Below are positions 9,171 through 17,754 of a DNA stretch of 64,000 bases, in pieces. The stretch is from Thermoguttaceae bacterium (lineage in GTDB: Bacteria > Planctomycetota > Planctomycetia > Pirellulales > Thermoguttaceae). Position 1 is the first letter of the stretch. Each line of letters starts with the position of its first letter. The DNA is taken from the NCBI GenBank assembly GCA_017441605.1, contig JAFRXD010000055.1, positions 1-64,000 of the forward strand. Direction: 5' to 3'. The notes below the pieces were generated by a model. The model saw only the letters and a list, made by a program, of their open reading frames with translations, was not told the DNA's origin and did no database searches. The translations under genes and the position numbers were made by a program.

Positions 9171-9830
9171 ATGAAACATCCCAAGTCCAAAGCGTTTCGA
9201 ACGATTCTCTTTCTCGCGATCGCCGCGTTCGGTTTTATCGTCGACATTTGGACGAAACACTGGATCTTCGCGGAACTCGGGCGCCCCGGGCAAAAGCCGG
9301 TTCGCTGGATTATCGACGGCGTCTTTGGATTCCAAACGTCCTTGAACCAAGGCGCGCTCTTCGGGATGGGGCAGGGGAAAACGACTCTTTTCGTCGTCCT
9401 CTCGATCGTCGCGCTCGTCGGCGTCGCGTGGTGGGTTTGGGCGGATCTAACCCGGAGCGCCTTCCTTTCGACGACCCTGGGGCTTATCGCCGCCGGGATT
9501 CTCGGGAATCTCTGGGATCGCGTCGGGATGCACCGCATGGCTTGGACCCAATTCGACGTCGACGTCTGGGGATGCAAGCCGGAAAATCTTGGCGAACCGA
9601 TTTACGCCGTGCGCGATTGGATTCTCGTGATGATCGGGAAATATCCCTGGCCAAATTTCAATATCGCCGATTCCTGCCTCGTCTGCGGCGCGATTCTCGT
9701 CGGGATTTACGCCCTCTTCGCCCCGACCCCGAATCCCGAAGAGGTCGCCAAGGAATTGGAAAAGGCGTCGGAGAATTCCGAGCCCGAGGCCGCCAATAAG
9801 CCCGAGCTCGAGAAATCCGAAACCCGATAA
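9171..9830 (+). CDS. lspA: Lipoprotein signal peptidase (signal peptidase II)
   Basis: 219 residues with four membrane segments. The catalytic aspartates of the A8 family are at D116 (GNLWDRVG) and D167 (NFNIADS), with the conserved SLNQGALFG segment at residues 57-65. It cleaves the signal peptide of diacylglyceryl-modified prolipoproteins. It is longer than the usual ~160 residues: there is extra sequence between the two aspartates (residues ~125-148) and a charged Glu/Lys-rich tail from about residue 188. The window contains several lipoproteins it could process (14835, 35996 and 48323). Its stop is only 5 bp from the stop of the convergent glycoside hydrolase, with no room for an intergenic terminator. 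Confidence 0.92.
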   Translation: MKHPKSKAFRTILFLAIAAFGFIVDIWTKHWIFAELGRPGQKPVRWIIDGVFGFQTSLNQGALFGMGQGKTTLFVVLSIVALVGVAWWVWADLTRSAFLSTTLGLIAAGILGNLWDRVGMHRMAWTQFDVDVWGCKPENLGEPIYAVRDWILVMIGKYPWPNFNIADSCLVCGAILVGIYALFAPTPNPEEVAKELEKASENSEPEAANKPELEKSETR

Positions 9831-9835
9831 CCCCT

Positions 9836-11779
9836 CTAATCTAGAACGAACAGCGCCGTCTCCGGCTCCGCGAACTCGTATTCGAACGCCTCGCAGTTCT
9901 CCGCGACGACTTTTTGCGAAAACGCCTCGACGACTCGCTTCGCGGGGCGTTGAAGCGTTATTCTCTTGACCCCGCCCGACTTCGCGTGAACCGCCAATAA
10001 ATTCTCGGTCGCGTAAACCGGCGAGTCGTCCTCGACGCAGATCGTCGCTCCCGAGTCTTTCGCGAGTCGGCGCAAGAGCTCCGACGAGACGTCCTTGTGG
10101 CGCGCGATGGTCGCCGAGCGCCATCGTTCGCTCCCCTCGCCGAAGAAACCGGTTCGCTCGACCAATTCGAGCGAATCGGTTCCATATTCGACCCCCGTCG
10201 TCTCGCGAATTCGCGCGACGTCGAGCGACGCCCCGTCGTCGATCCCGATAGGTCCGACCCAAAGAACCGCTCGGCCGTCTCTCAAAAGCGTTTCGCGCAA
10301 TAGGTCGCGCCGCTCTTTCGGGAGGTAAAAAGAGCCCGGAAGTATCGCCAACTTGACTCGCGAAAGGTCCGCTTTTCGCAAGTCCTCGAGCGAGCAAACC
10401 GCGAACGGCGCCCCGATATGGTTCAGTCGATTCCGAACGGCGTGGTAAATCAGGGGCGAATTCGGCTCGCGGTCGTTGACGCGCTCGGCGCTTTGCGGGT
10501 CGACGACGAGCAGAACCTCCGCCGACGTCGCGCCCTGTTTTCCAACGTTTTCGTCCCATACCCGCTTCATCGTCGCGACGTTCTCGATCGCCCGATCCGA
10601 CTTGAACGACCCGCCCCACATGTCGAAGAACCATATCGACGCCCTATCGGTTAGCGCTAGGCACATTTCCCGCCGAAGTCCCGCGACGTCCTCGTCCTCC
10701 GATTTCCACCGCGCGATCGGCGCGATCGACACGAACTCGTTAAGGTCGCAATTATAGGTCGTCGTTCGGTGGTCCGTTTCGTGTAATCGGCGCTTGCCCG
10801 CGAGCAAAAGCGTCTCGTTCGGCCCCATCGCGCCGCTTCCGCCCCCGATCGGGCGCTCCGAGTACGTTCCCGGCGAGATAAAGAAATCGACGTCCGCCGA
10901 CGCCGCGACCTTTTCGTAAGCCAGATGCCCGCAACCGTTCGCTCGCCAATGAGTCAGTTCGAGAATATACCCGAAAAAGACCCCGACTTCTTTTGTCCGA
11001 TTCGTCTTTTCCTTCGTCAATTTCGCAAAGTCGAGAATACTCGACGCGACCAGCTCCTGCTCGAATCGCAGCGCTTGAATCGTCCCCTTTTCCTTAACCG
11101 GATCGCGAACGAGATTCTCGAACGCGGCGGAGTCGAACTCCTCGAACGTCGGCCAGGGGAGCGCTTCCAGCCCGTTCGCTTTCGACCAGTCGGCGTAGGC
11201 GGCCCTCTTTGCCCGACTAGACCGACCTGCGCAGTAGTCCATCCATTCGTCCGTCTGACCGCAGGCTAGAATATACGCTTTGATTCGATTCCCGTAGCGA
11301 GACTCCATTTGGTCGAGAAAGTCGGTCAAATACTTCTTCGTCTCGTTTTGCCATTCCGCGCTCGCCAAGCAGTTCGACAGATCGATAAACGAGTCGAACG
11401 ATCCGTCACCGCGCATGCCGAGCGAGCGCGCCAGCCACGTCGGGGTGTTCAAGTCGACCATGCAGAGAAATTCCGCCTGCGGATCGAGCGCGATGATTTC
11501 GTCGAACTGACGATAGAGCGCGTCCCAGTCGTAAACGTTCGGATACCGCCAGATGTTGGGGTATTTCCCGTACGGCTCCCCGAGCGAGTTCGTCGTGTTC
11601 GACGGGAAGACGCAATAGGCGTGGACGCCGACGGAGGCGAACCGCTTCATCGTTTCGTGTTCCGGCCAAAAGGAACGGTACGCGAAATAAACGTTAGGCT
11701 CCGCTCCGAACGAGCAATTTGTCGCGAAGAGGATCGAAAGAAGAATCGCCGGGACGCGCGAACTTTGACAAAGTTTCAT
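9836..11779 (-). CDS. Exported GH42-like glycoside hydrolase
   Basis: 647 residues with an N-terminal signal peptide (AILLSILFATNCSFGA). The body looks like a (beta/alpha)8 glycosidase of GH42/GH5 type: WLARSLGM, a candidate acid/base glutamate in ACGQTDEWM (E178), and a later domain resembling the beta-galactosidase trimerisation/Rossmann-like domain (VLLVVDPQSAERV, KLAILPGSFYLP, GRAVLWVGP; residues ~420-520). A short beta-rich C-terminal segment follows. I infer a secreted or periplasmic beta-galactosidase-like enzyme; the exact family and substrate are uncertain. A cysteine sits near the cleavage region (C22), but the preceding residues are not a good lipobox. It converges on lspA. Confidence 0.65.
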   Translation of the reverse strand: MKLCQSSRVPAILLSILFATNCSFGAEPNVYFAYRSFWPEHETMKRFASVGVHAYCVFPSNTTNSLGEPYGKYPNIWRYPNVYDWDALYRQFDEIIALDPQAEFLCMVDLNTPTWLARSLGMRGDGSFDSFIDLSNCLASAEWQNETKKYLTDFLDQMESRYGNRIKAYILACGQTDEWMDYCAGRSSRAKRAAYADWSKANGLEALPWPTFEEFDSAAFENLVRDPVKEKGTIQALRFEQELVASSILDFAKLTKEKTNRTKEVGVFFGYILELTHWRANGCGHLAYEKVAASADVDFFISPGTYSERPIGGGSGAMGPNETLLLAGKRRLHETDHRTTTYNCDLNEFVSIAPIARWKSEDEDVAGLRREMCLALTDRASIWFFDMWGGSFKSDRAIENVATMKRVWDENVGKQGATSAEVLLVVDPQSAERVNDREPNSPLIYHAVRNRLNHIGAPFAVCSLEDLRKADLSRVKLAILPGSFYLPKERRDLLRETLLRDGRAVLWVGPIGIDDGASLDVARIRETTGVEYGTDSLELVERTGFFGEGSERWRSATIARHKDVSSELLRRLAKDSGATICVEDDSPVYATENLLAVHAKSGGVKRITLQRPAKRVVEAFSQKVVAENCEAFEYEFAEPETALFVLD

Positions 11780-12026
11780 AAAAAACCTCGAGATATATCG
11801 AAACGTTTTAATTTATCCGACGTCTTATAGTCTAGCGCGCGAGGCGAAGGGGCGCAACTAGCCGTCTTGGACGAATTGAGTCGAATTTGGGCGGAGCTTT
11901 TTCGCCGCAACGCGATGGGAACGTTCGGGGGAACGTTTTCTTTCGGTAAGTTGTGGCGATTAGTCCAAATTGTTTGCCGTCAAAATTCCTCTTCGAGGAA
12001 ATTTGCCCGTTTTTGGACTCGCCCTC

Positions 12027-12056
12027 TTGCGCTTTTCCCCGATAACTTGGTATAAT
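12027..12056 (+). promoter_or_regulatory. Promoter of the first tandem DUF1559 gene
   Basis: TTGCGC (12027-12032), 18 nt spacer, TATAAT (12051-12056), about 86 nt before the ATG. The arrangement and following leader match the promoter at 13476-13504. The rest of the 362 bp gap from 11780 holds nothing else I can identify. Confidence 0.7.
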
Positions 12057-12086
12057 ACGGTCTGCCCCGTCGTCCGTTTTTTGCGG

Positions 12087-12117
12087 GCGGCTCGTTTGTA
12101 TAAAAGCGCTTTTTTTG
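12087..12117 (+). repeat. Leader element copy 1 with AAAAGCGCTTTT palindrome
   Basis: The 5' leader contains GCGGCTCGTTTGTATAAAAG leading into the perfect 12 bp palindrome AAAAGCGCTTTT (12102-12113), followed by more T. A near-identical element occurs at 13537-13567 at the same distance from promoter and gene. It may be an operator or an RNA hairpin; function unknown. Confidence 0.6.
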
Positions 12118-12141
12118 AGAGTCCTATCGGAGGAAATTCGA

Positions 12142-13275
12142 ATGTCGACTTCGGAAAGACGGAGCGGTTTTACGCTCGTCGAGCTTTTGGTCGTTATCGC
12201 GATCATCGGTATTTTGATCGGCCTTTTGCTCCCCGCTGTCCAAGCCGCGCGCGAGGCGGCTCGGCGCATGCAGTGCACCAATAACCTCAAGCAAATGGGG
12301 ATTGCGATCCACAACTACCACGACACCAACAGTTGTCTACCCGGTTACGGAATGGGCGGCGTCGGACCCTACGACTACACCCCCTATATCGGTATGCTTC
12401 CCTTCTTCGAACAACAAGCGCGATACCAAAGCATCGCCGCCGGCGACAGCCGAGGGGTTTGGGAAATCGAGCCGTTCGACAACCACGAAGGGTTTTTGCG
12501 ACCGATTCCCACGATTCTTTGCCCGTCCGACGCGAACGCGAAAACCGGCTTTACCGAATCGGGATTTGCCGCGCCCTTTACCGCGTGCAACTATCGGTTT
12601 AGCCACGCCGACGCCGTGAATGGTCGCGGTTGGTGGAACGACTGCAGATCCAACAATTCGAACTGTCCGCACAACTCCCGCGCGGTCTTCACGATGAAGA
12701 ATATGGGTCGCTCCACCGGAACCGGTTGGTGCCCGAATCTCTCCGCCGTTACCGACGGCACGAGCAACACGATTTTTATGTCCGAGCGCTGCGCTAGCCC
12801 GCGAGGTCGCTACACCAGCGATCCGGATCAAAGAATTAAGTCCGGTTGGGCGAAAGCCAGCATGTGGAGCGGCAATCCGAAAGGGAATTGCATGACGCTC
12901 GTCGGCAACAACGGCATGTACGTCTCCACCGCGACCACGTACGCCGGGTCCGGTTCGCTCTACGGCATGTACTACCCGAACTTCACCGTCTTCCACACCA
13001 TCATGCCCCCGAACGGACCTTCCTGCGGCGACGACTGGGGCGACACCCTCATTCTGTCCGCCTCCAGCAATCATAGCGGCGGCGTCAACGCCGTGATGGG
13101 CGACGGTTCCGTCCGCTTTATCAGCGACACCGTCGACTGCGGCGATCTGACCTACTCCGTTACCCTCAACCCCGCGGGCGTTACGACTCAGCGTCCGCTC
13201 GCCGGCATTAGCCCCTATGGCGTTTGGGGCGCGATGGGCTCCATCAACGGCGGCGAAACGACTAGCAATATGTGA
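12142..13275 (+). CDS. DUF1559 pseudopilin-like secreted protein
   Basis: 377 residues from ATG 12142, preceded by GGAGGA; an in-frame upstream start at 12115 lies inside the leader and lacks such a site. The N-terminus is a prepilin cleavage/methylation signal ([19 protein letters not shown]) followed by [18 protein letters not shown], the planctomycete DUF1559 hallmark. Cysteine-rich segments follow, then the C-terminal motif [22 protein letters not shown]1559 proteins are strongly expanded in planctomycetes and thought to be surface or pseudopilus-like. It is followed by a strong terminator and then a close paralogue (identical first ~60 residues apart from a few positions), so the pair is a tandem duplication that kept promoter and leader. 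Confidence 0.88.
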   Translation: MSTSERRSGFTLVELLVVIAIIGILIGLLLPAVQAAREAARRMQCTNNLKQMGIAIHNYHDTNSCLPGYGMGGVGPYDYTPYIGMLPFFEQQARYQSIAAGDSRGVWEIEPFDNHEGFLRPIPTILCPSDANAKTGFTESGFAAPFTACNYRFSHADAVNGRGWWNDCRSNNSNCPHNSRAVFTMKNMGRSTGTGWCPNLSAVTDGTSNTIFMSERCASPRGRYTSDPDQRIKSGWAKASMWSGNPKGNCMTLVGNNGMYVSTATTYAGSGSLYGMYYPNFTVFHTIMPPNGPSCGDDWGDTLILSASSNHSGGVNAVMGDGSVRFISDTVDCGDLTYSVTLNPAGVTTQRPLAGISPYGVWGAMGSINGGETTSNM

Positions 13276-13321
13276 TCGTTTCGCTAACCCCGGCGGCTAG
13301 TCGCCGCCGCGAACAATTTGC

Positions 13322-13371
13322 AAGATCGCTCGAAAGAGACCTCTTTTTCCCTCTTTCGAGCGATCTTTTTT
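13322..13371 (+). terminator. Rho-independent terminator
   Basis: 17 bp inverted repeat (13322-13338 with 13351-13367, AAGATCGCTCGAAAGAG and its complement), 12 nt loop, T run immediately after. It closes the first DUF1559 unit. Confidence 0.9.
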
Positions 13372-13475
13372 GCGCTCCCATCGCGGTCTTCGTTAAATTT
13401 TTTCGATAAGTTCGTTTTTTGTTCGCGACGCGCCCTGTTTTTTGCCTTTTTTGAAGAGGATTTGAACTCGAGCCC

Positions 13476-13504
13476 TTGCGCCTTCCCTTGTTATTTGGTA
13501 CAAT
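13476..13504 (+). promoter_or_regulatory. Promoter of the second tandem DUF1559 gene
   Basis: TTGCGC (13476-13481), 17 nt spacer, TACAAT (13499-13504). Same architecture as 12027-12056. Confidence 0.65.
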
Positions 13505-13536
13505 AGCGATTCGGGCCGTCGGCGTTTTTTCGCGCC

Positions 13537-13567
13537 GCGGTTCGCTTGTGTAAAAGCGCTTTTTTGA
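13537..13567 (+). repeat. Leader element copy 2 with AAAAGCGCTTTT palindrome
   Basis: GCGGTTCGCTTGTGTAAAAG runs into AAAAGCGCTTTT (13552-13563). It differs from the copy at 12087-12117 at only a few bases, whereas the surrounding leader sequence is much less alike. Confidence 0.6.
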
Positions 13568-13596
13568 TTAATTAGTCCTAAGTTGGAGGATTTCGA

Positions 13597-14730
13597 ATGT
13601 CGACTTCGGAAAGACGGAGCGGTTTCACCCTCGTCGAACTTTTGGTCGTTATCGCGATCATCGGTATCTTGATCGGGTTGTTGCTTCCCGCCGTTCAAGC
13701 GGCGCGCGAGGCGGCTCGTCGCATGCAGTGCACCAACAACCTGAAGCAAATGGGGCTGGCTCTTCAGAATTATCACGACACCAATCGTTGCCTGCCCGGT
13801 TACGGTATGGGCGGCACCATTCCTTACGACTACACCCCCTACATCGGCATGCTTCCCTTCTTTGAGCAAACCGCTCGTTACGAGGGAATCGCCGCCGGCG
13901 ACGCCAACGGACCTTGGCAACAAGAGCCGTTCGACAACCACGAGGGTTTCCTGCGCCCGATCCCCACGATCTTGTGCCCCTCCGACGCCAACGCGAGAAC
14001 CGGGTTCACCGAGTCGGGTTACGCCGGTCCCTTCACGACCTGCAACTATCGTTTCAGCCACGCCGACGCCATTAACGGTCGCGGTTGGTACAACGACTGC
14101 CGGTCCAATAACGCCAACTGCCCCCACAACTCCCGTTCCGTCTTCTGTATGGTTCACTCCGGACGCGGCGTTGGGCACGGGTGGTGCCCCGGGCTTGAAG
14201 CCATTACCGACGGCACGAGCAACACCGTCGTGATGTCCGAGCGCTGCGCGAGCCCCCGCGGCCGCTACACCAGCGATCCCGACCAGAAGATCAAGTCCGG
14301 TTGGGCGCAAGTCGGCATTTGGAGCGGAAATCCGAAGTCGACCTGTATGACGCTCGTTGGCAACAACGATATGTACGTCTCCACCGTTACGACCTTTGCC
14401 GGATCCGGCTCTCTCTACGGCTACTGGTTCTACGACAACACCGTCTTCCACACCATTATGCCCCCGAACGGTCCTTCTTGCGGCGATAGCAACACCGACA
14501 CCCTGACCCTCTCCGCCACCAGCTATCACAGCGGCGGCGTCAACTGCGTCATGGCCGACGGTTCCGTTCGCTTCGTTGGCGACACCATCGACTGCGGCGA
14601 CCTGACCGTCCCGGTCTCGCTCAATCCCGCCGGTAAGACCAATCTCCACCCCGTCGCGGGCAAGAGCCCCTACGGCGTCTGGGGCGCGATGGGCTCCATC
14701 AACGGCGGCGAGACGATCGGCAACAACTAG
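13597..14730 (+). CDS. DUF1559 pseudopilin-like secreted protein (paralogue)
   Basis: 377 residues, the same length as its upstream neighbour and very similar along its whole length, including the prepilin signal [15 protein letters not shown], the [10 protein letters not shown] segment and the terminal [16 protein letters not shown] block. GGAGGA lies 8-13 nt before the ATG. Differences concentrate in the middle (e.g. residues ~195-210 and ~275-290), as expected for surface-exposed parts. It is followed after 104 nt by a small lipoprotein gene with no terminator between, so the two are probably co-transcribed. A DUF1559 gene followed by a small lipoprotein gene is seen again at 37732-35996. 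Confidence 0.88.
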   Translation: MSTSERRSGFTLVELLVVIAIIGILIGLLLPAVQAAREAARRMQCTNNLKQMGLALQNYHDTNRCLPGYGMGGTIPYDYTPYIGMLPFFEQTARYEGIAAGDANGPWQQEPFDNHEGFLRPIPTILCPSDANARTGFTESGYAGPFTTCNYRFSHADAINGRGWYNDCRSNNANCPHNSRSVFCMVHSGRGVGHGWCPGLEAITDGTSNTVVMSERCASPRGRYTSDPDQKIKSGWAQVGIWSGNPKSTCMTLVGNNDMYVSTVTTFAGSGSLYGYWFYDNTVFHTIMPPNGPSCGDSNTDTLTLSATSYHSGGVNCVMADGSVRFVGDTIDCGDLTVPVSLNPAGKTNLHPVAGKSPYGVWGAMGSINGGETIGNN

Positions 14731-14834
14731 TAGTCGTCGGATCGATCGACCGATTTACTCGAGAAACGCGGCGTCCGTTCGCTTATCGCGCGAACGCGGC
14801 TCCGCGTTTTATCTTTGATTCTATTTGAAACGAA

Positions 14835-15350
14835 ATGGACATTGCTATGACATTTGCGAAAAAATACGCCGTTCTCGCGATCCTTTGCGCGACGACCTTC
14901 GCGATCGTCGGTTGCGGCAAGGGCGGAAGCGGTTCTCGCTCCGGCTTGGTCAAAGCGAGCGGCACGGTCGTCTACCAAGGACAACCGGTCGCGGGAGCCA
15001 CGATCGAAATGCGCCCCGTCGACGAGTCGATCACCAATGGCGTCGCCGTCGGGCTCACCGACGATAAAGGCGTCTTTACCCTTACGACCGACCGTCCCAA
15101 CGACGGCGCTCTCCCCGGAAAATACAAGACCGTCGTCAAGAAGCAGGTCGAAATGATCGACGGTATGACCAAGGAAGAGTACCTCAAAGAAAAGAATCCG
15201 GACGGTAATCCGGAGTTTACCTTCGACAAAGGCAAACTTAAAGTCGAGGACACGCTCCCCTCGAAGTATTCCGACCCGCTCAACACGCCTCTTGAGGTCG
15301 AAGTCCCCAAAGGCGGAAGCAAGACCCTCGAGATCGTTCTCGAAGACTGA
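14835..15350 (+). CDS. Small lipoprotein with carboxypeptidase-regulatory-like domain
   Basis: 171 residues. The signal peptide ends in a lipobox (FAIVGC), making it a likely target of LspA. The mature part opens with a transthyretin/CarboxypepD_reg-like beta fold (GTVVYQGQPVAGATIEM, GLTDDKGVFTLTT), the usual domain of small planctomycete lipoproteins found beside DUF1559 genes. ATG 14835 is used here; an in-frame ATG at 14847 (MTFAKK) is equally possible, as neither has a strong ribosome binding site. It lies downstream of the second DUF1559 gene and is followed by a strong terminator. A structural surface role with the DUF1559 proteins is inferred from the repeated association. Confidence 0.8.
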   Translation: MDIAMTFAKKYAVLAILCATTFAIVGCGKGGSGSRSGLVKASGTVVYQGQPVAGATIEMRPVDESITNGVAVGLTDDKGVFTLTTDRPNDGALPGKYKTVVKKQVEMIDGMTKEEYLKEKNPDGNPEFTFDKGKLKVEDTLPSKYSDPLNTPLEVEVPKGGSKTLEIVLED

Positions 15351-15377
15351 GTTCGTTTTTATTCGAACAACAAAATC

Positions 15378-15419
15378 AAAGGCGCGTCGAGCGAGCGAAA
15401 CGTTCGACGCGCCTTTTTT
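15378..15419. terminator. Terminator between convergent genes
   Basis: 13 bp stem (15378-15390 with 15404-15416; AAAGGCGCGTCGA and complement) followed by TTT on the plus strand. The A-rich flank gives a T tail on the minus strand too, so it may also stop transcription coming from the GH36 gene. Confidence 0.85.
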
Positions 15420-15439
15420 GTTTAAAACTCTCGACGCGT

Positions 15440-17416
15440 CTATATCTTCTTATAGACCGCCAAGAAGAACGAGCGCGACGTCTCGAGTTTCACGACCAAT
15501 TTGGCGAGCTCTTTGCCGTCGACGACCTTCTTGTTCCCGTTGTAGTATTCGACCTCGTATTTCGCGGACGGATCGATCGCGGGCAATTCGACTTCGAACG
15601 CGGAGCGCTCGCACTTGCAGCGTCGGAACAAAATAACGAATCCGTCGTTCTCTTCCGGTCGATGGCAGGACCAGGCGCACCACTGCGCGTCGGACGCGGT
15701 CGTTTCGTCGGTCAGCGGGTAGAAATCCCCCATATAATACGGCTTGAGCCGATACGCCCAGCCCATCATTTTCTTGAACCAGGCCGTTTCTTTCTCGGAG
15801 AATTCGCGCTTAACGATTCCCCCGTCGAGATCGGTCGGAGTGAAGACCGTCCCGGAGGAAGCGACGCTCATAAACCCGTAGTCGTCGAAATTCGCGACGC
15901 AGTTCGTCTCGCCCCCTTGGAACGGAAGATAAGGAGTGAGATTGAGGGTCATATTCTGCCCGAGATTAAAGCAGGTATCGCCCGGCTTCGGGCCGATAAA
16001 GTAGTCGCTTCGGCAGTAGGAGTGCGCTCGCTTGACCATCTCGGGATCGATTCGCCGACCGCCTCCCGCGCAGTTCTCTTGCATAATCCAGGGGAACTTC
16101 TCGCGCATGTCGTCGAGGAATTTATAGAGTCCTTCGACGTGCTTCGCCTCGTAAACCCCGACTCGATCCGCGCCCTCGTCCGTCTCCATCGCGCCCCACG
16201 CGCCCGTCGGCTCCATATTGAAGTCTTGCCGATAAATATCGACATGGTGCTTTTCGATAATGTCGAAAATCGTTTTCTCCATATAGGCGAGCGATTCCGG
16301 ATCCCCGAAATAGCACATACCGCGCTGCTTGTCGAACGGCGGGGTCTTCGCCAGCGGCGTTTCGGGGTTGATCCGCTCCGGCTCGAACCACAGCAAGAAC
16401 CGCTTCCCCGCGGCGTGAATCGCGTTCGCGATCGGGAGCAAATCCCCGGTCGGGTGCGTCTTCGTATTGACGATCCACTGTCCCGCGTACCGATACCACA
16501 TCGGACCGCAGTTCGAGTACGGCTCCACTTCGTGCGGCTCCCCGTACCAGCCCGCGTCGACCCAAAACACGTCGAACGGAATCTCGTTCTTTAGCCCGTA
16601 ATTGAGCGTGTCGAGCATCATTTGCGGGGTTTTGTTCCCGCCTCCCGCCGTGAGCGCGACGATCGGCTCGCAAATCTTGCCCTCGGAGTCGCGCGGGGAG
16701 TTAAAGTCGCGCATATAGCGATGGATCAAGGTCTTGAATTCGCGGCGCGCCATATTGTGCCGCTCGGCGAAGAGAATCGACGGCTGCAAAAGCGATTCCC
16801 CCGGGCGCAGTTTGAAATTGCAGCGCAACATTCCGAGCTCGACCGCCAGATCGTCCCCGGTGTTTTTGAATTTCGCGCGCCAGCACCCGGTCCATCCGAT
16901 TCCGAACAGCCACCCGTGCTCCTCGTTCGCGATCGCCTCGATAAACGGCGAGACCTCGCTCGAGGACCGCCCCGAGGGCGTCGAGTAAGTCGCCTCGCGA
17001 CCCTTTGGTAGCGGCTCGTCTTTCGGAGAATAGTCCTCCGGCGCGCAAATCGACCCGATCATCGACCGAATCGTCACCACCGGAGACTCTTTTGGGAGCG
17101 ACAATTGGTTCGCGAAGATTCGCAGATCTTTGACGATTTCCGAATCCTCCGTCTCCGAAAGATTCGTTATTCGCGACGTCAGACGATAGACCGGATACCC
17201 CGGCGCTTGCCAAACGTGCGTCTCGATCGCGATTTTCCCGTCTTCGGTCTTAAAGACCCAATCGGAGGAATCGGTCGTCTCGCCGACCCGCTCCGGTTCC
17301 GGCGCGAGCCATTTTCCGCCGTAATGCAGTTCGATTCTCGGTTGGAGCGCCCCGACTTGCCCGACGAAAAGGGTCGAGAGCAAAAGCGCGAAAAACGGAA
17401 TCACGATGCGTTTCAT
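15440..17416 (-). CDS. Exported alpha-galactosidase, GH36 family
   Basis: 658 residues with a signal peptide (IVIPFFALLLSTLFVGQVGA). The GH36 landmarks are present: VFWVDAGWYGEP (residue ~284), LLWFEPERI (~341-349), the nucleophile in IYRQDFNME (D398), and the acid/base in YCRSDYF (D471). N-terminal beta-supersandwich and C-terminal beta domains flank the barrel, as normal for the family. It would remove terminal alpha-galactosyl residues from raffinose-type oligosaccharides or galactomannan in the periplasm. No transporter or other sugar gene is adjacent. It is transcribed away from the pseudopilin gene at 17755. Confidence 0.87.
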   Translation of the reverse strand: MKRIVIPFFALLLSTLFVGQVGALQPRIELHYGGKWLAPEPERVGETTDSSDWVFKTEDGKIAIETHVWQAPGYPVYRLTSRITNLSETEDSEIVKDLRIFANQLSLPKESPVVTIRSMIGSICAPEDYSPKDEPLPKGREATYSTPSGRSSSEVSPFIEAIANEEHGWLFGIGWTGCWRAKFKNTGDDLAVELGMLRCNFKLRPGESLLQPSILFAERHNMARREFKTLIHRYMRDFNSPRDSEGKICEPIVALTAGGGNKTPQMMLDTLNYGLKNEIPFDVFWVDAGWYGEPHEVEPYSNCGPMWYRYAGQWIVNTKTHPTGDLLPIANAIHAAGKRFLLWFEPERINPETPLAKTPPFDKQRGMCYFGDPESLAYMEKTIFDIIEKHHVDIYRQDFNMEPTGAWGAMETDEGADRVGVYEAKHVEGLYKFLDDMREKFPWIMQENCAGGGRRIDPEMVKRAHSYCRSDYFIGPKPGDTCFNLGQNMTLNLTPYLPFQGGETNCVANFDDYGFMSVASSGTVFTPTDLDGGIVKREFSEKETAWFKKMMGWAYRLKPYYMGDFYPLTDETTASDAQWCAWSCHRPEENDGFVILFRRCKCERSAFEVELPAIDPSAKYEVEYYNGNKKVVDGKELAKLVVKLETSRSFFLAVYKKI

Positions 17417-17564
17417 AAAAAAACCGCCTTTCTAAGAGTGGGTCGATTGGCGTTCGAGGACTCGAACGTCCCGTAAAAGATAACCCAAACCCGCCTTTTT
17501 GTCAAGAAAATCCCTAAAACCCGCGAGATTTATAAAAATTTCTCCTCCCGTTTCTCAAAAAGTG

Positions 17565-17593
17565 TGGACGAGAACCCGCGAAAATGGTAAAAT
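17565..17593 (+). promoter_or_regulatory. Promoter for the pseudopilin gene
   Basis: TGGACG (17565-17570), 17 nt spacer, TAAAAT (17588-17593), giving a leader of ~155 nt. The 338 bp gap from 17417 should also hold the divergent GH36 promoter in its AT-rich left half (17470-17550), but I could not fix its boxes. Confidence 0.5.
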
Positions 17594-17754
17594 AGACTGG
17601 GGGTTTTAACGCGACGCGAACGCCGGGAACTTTTCCCGCTCCCGGCGCGTCGAAATAAGACGCTCTTTTCTTCGATCGAACCGACGGAGGCGCGTTGGCG
17701 CCCCCGTTTTAACCCCGAGCCGGTCGCGAACGGCTCGGACACAGGAGTCGCGAG

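Noticed and set aside
13393..14649. 418-codon open frame on the minus strand across the second DUF1559 gene
   Set aside because: Antisense shadow caused by GC-rich codon use; its translation is Gly/Val/Arg-rich, without family motifs. The plus strand carries a clear DUF1559 protein with promoter and ribosome binding site.
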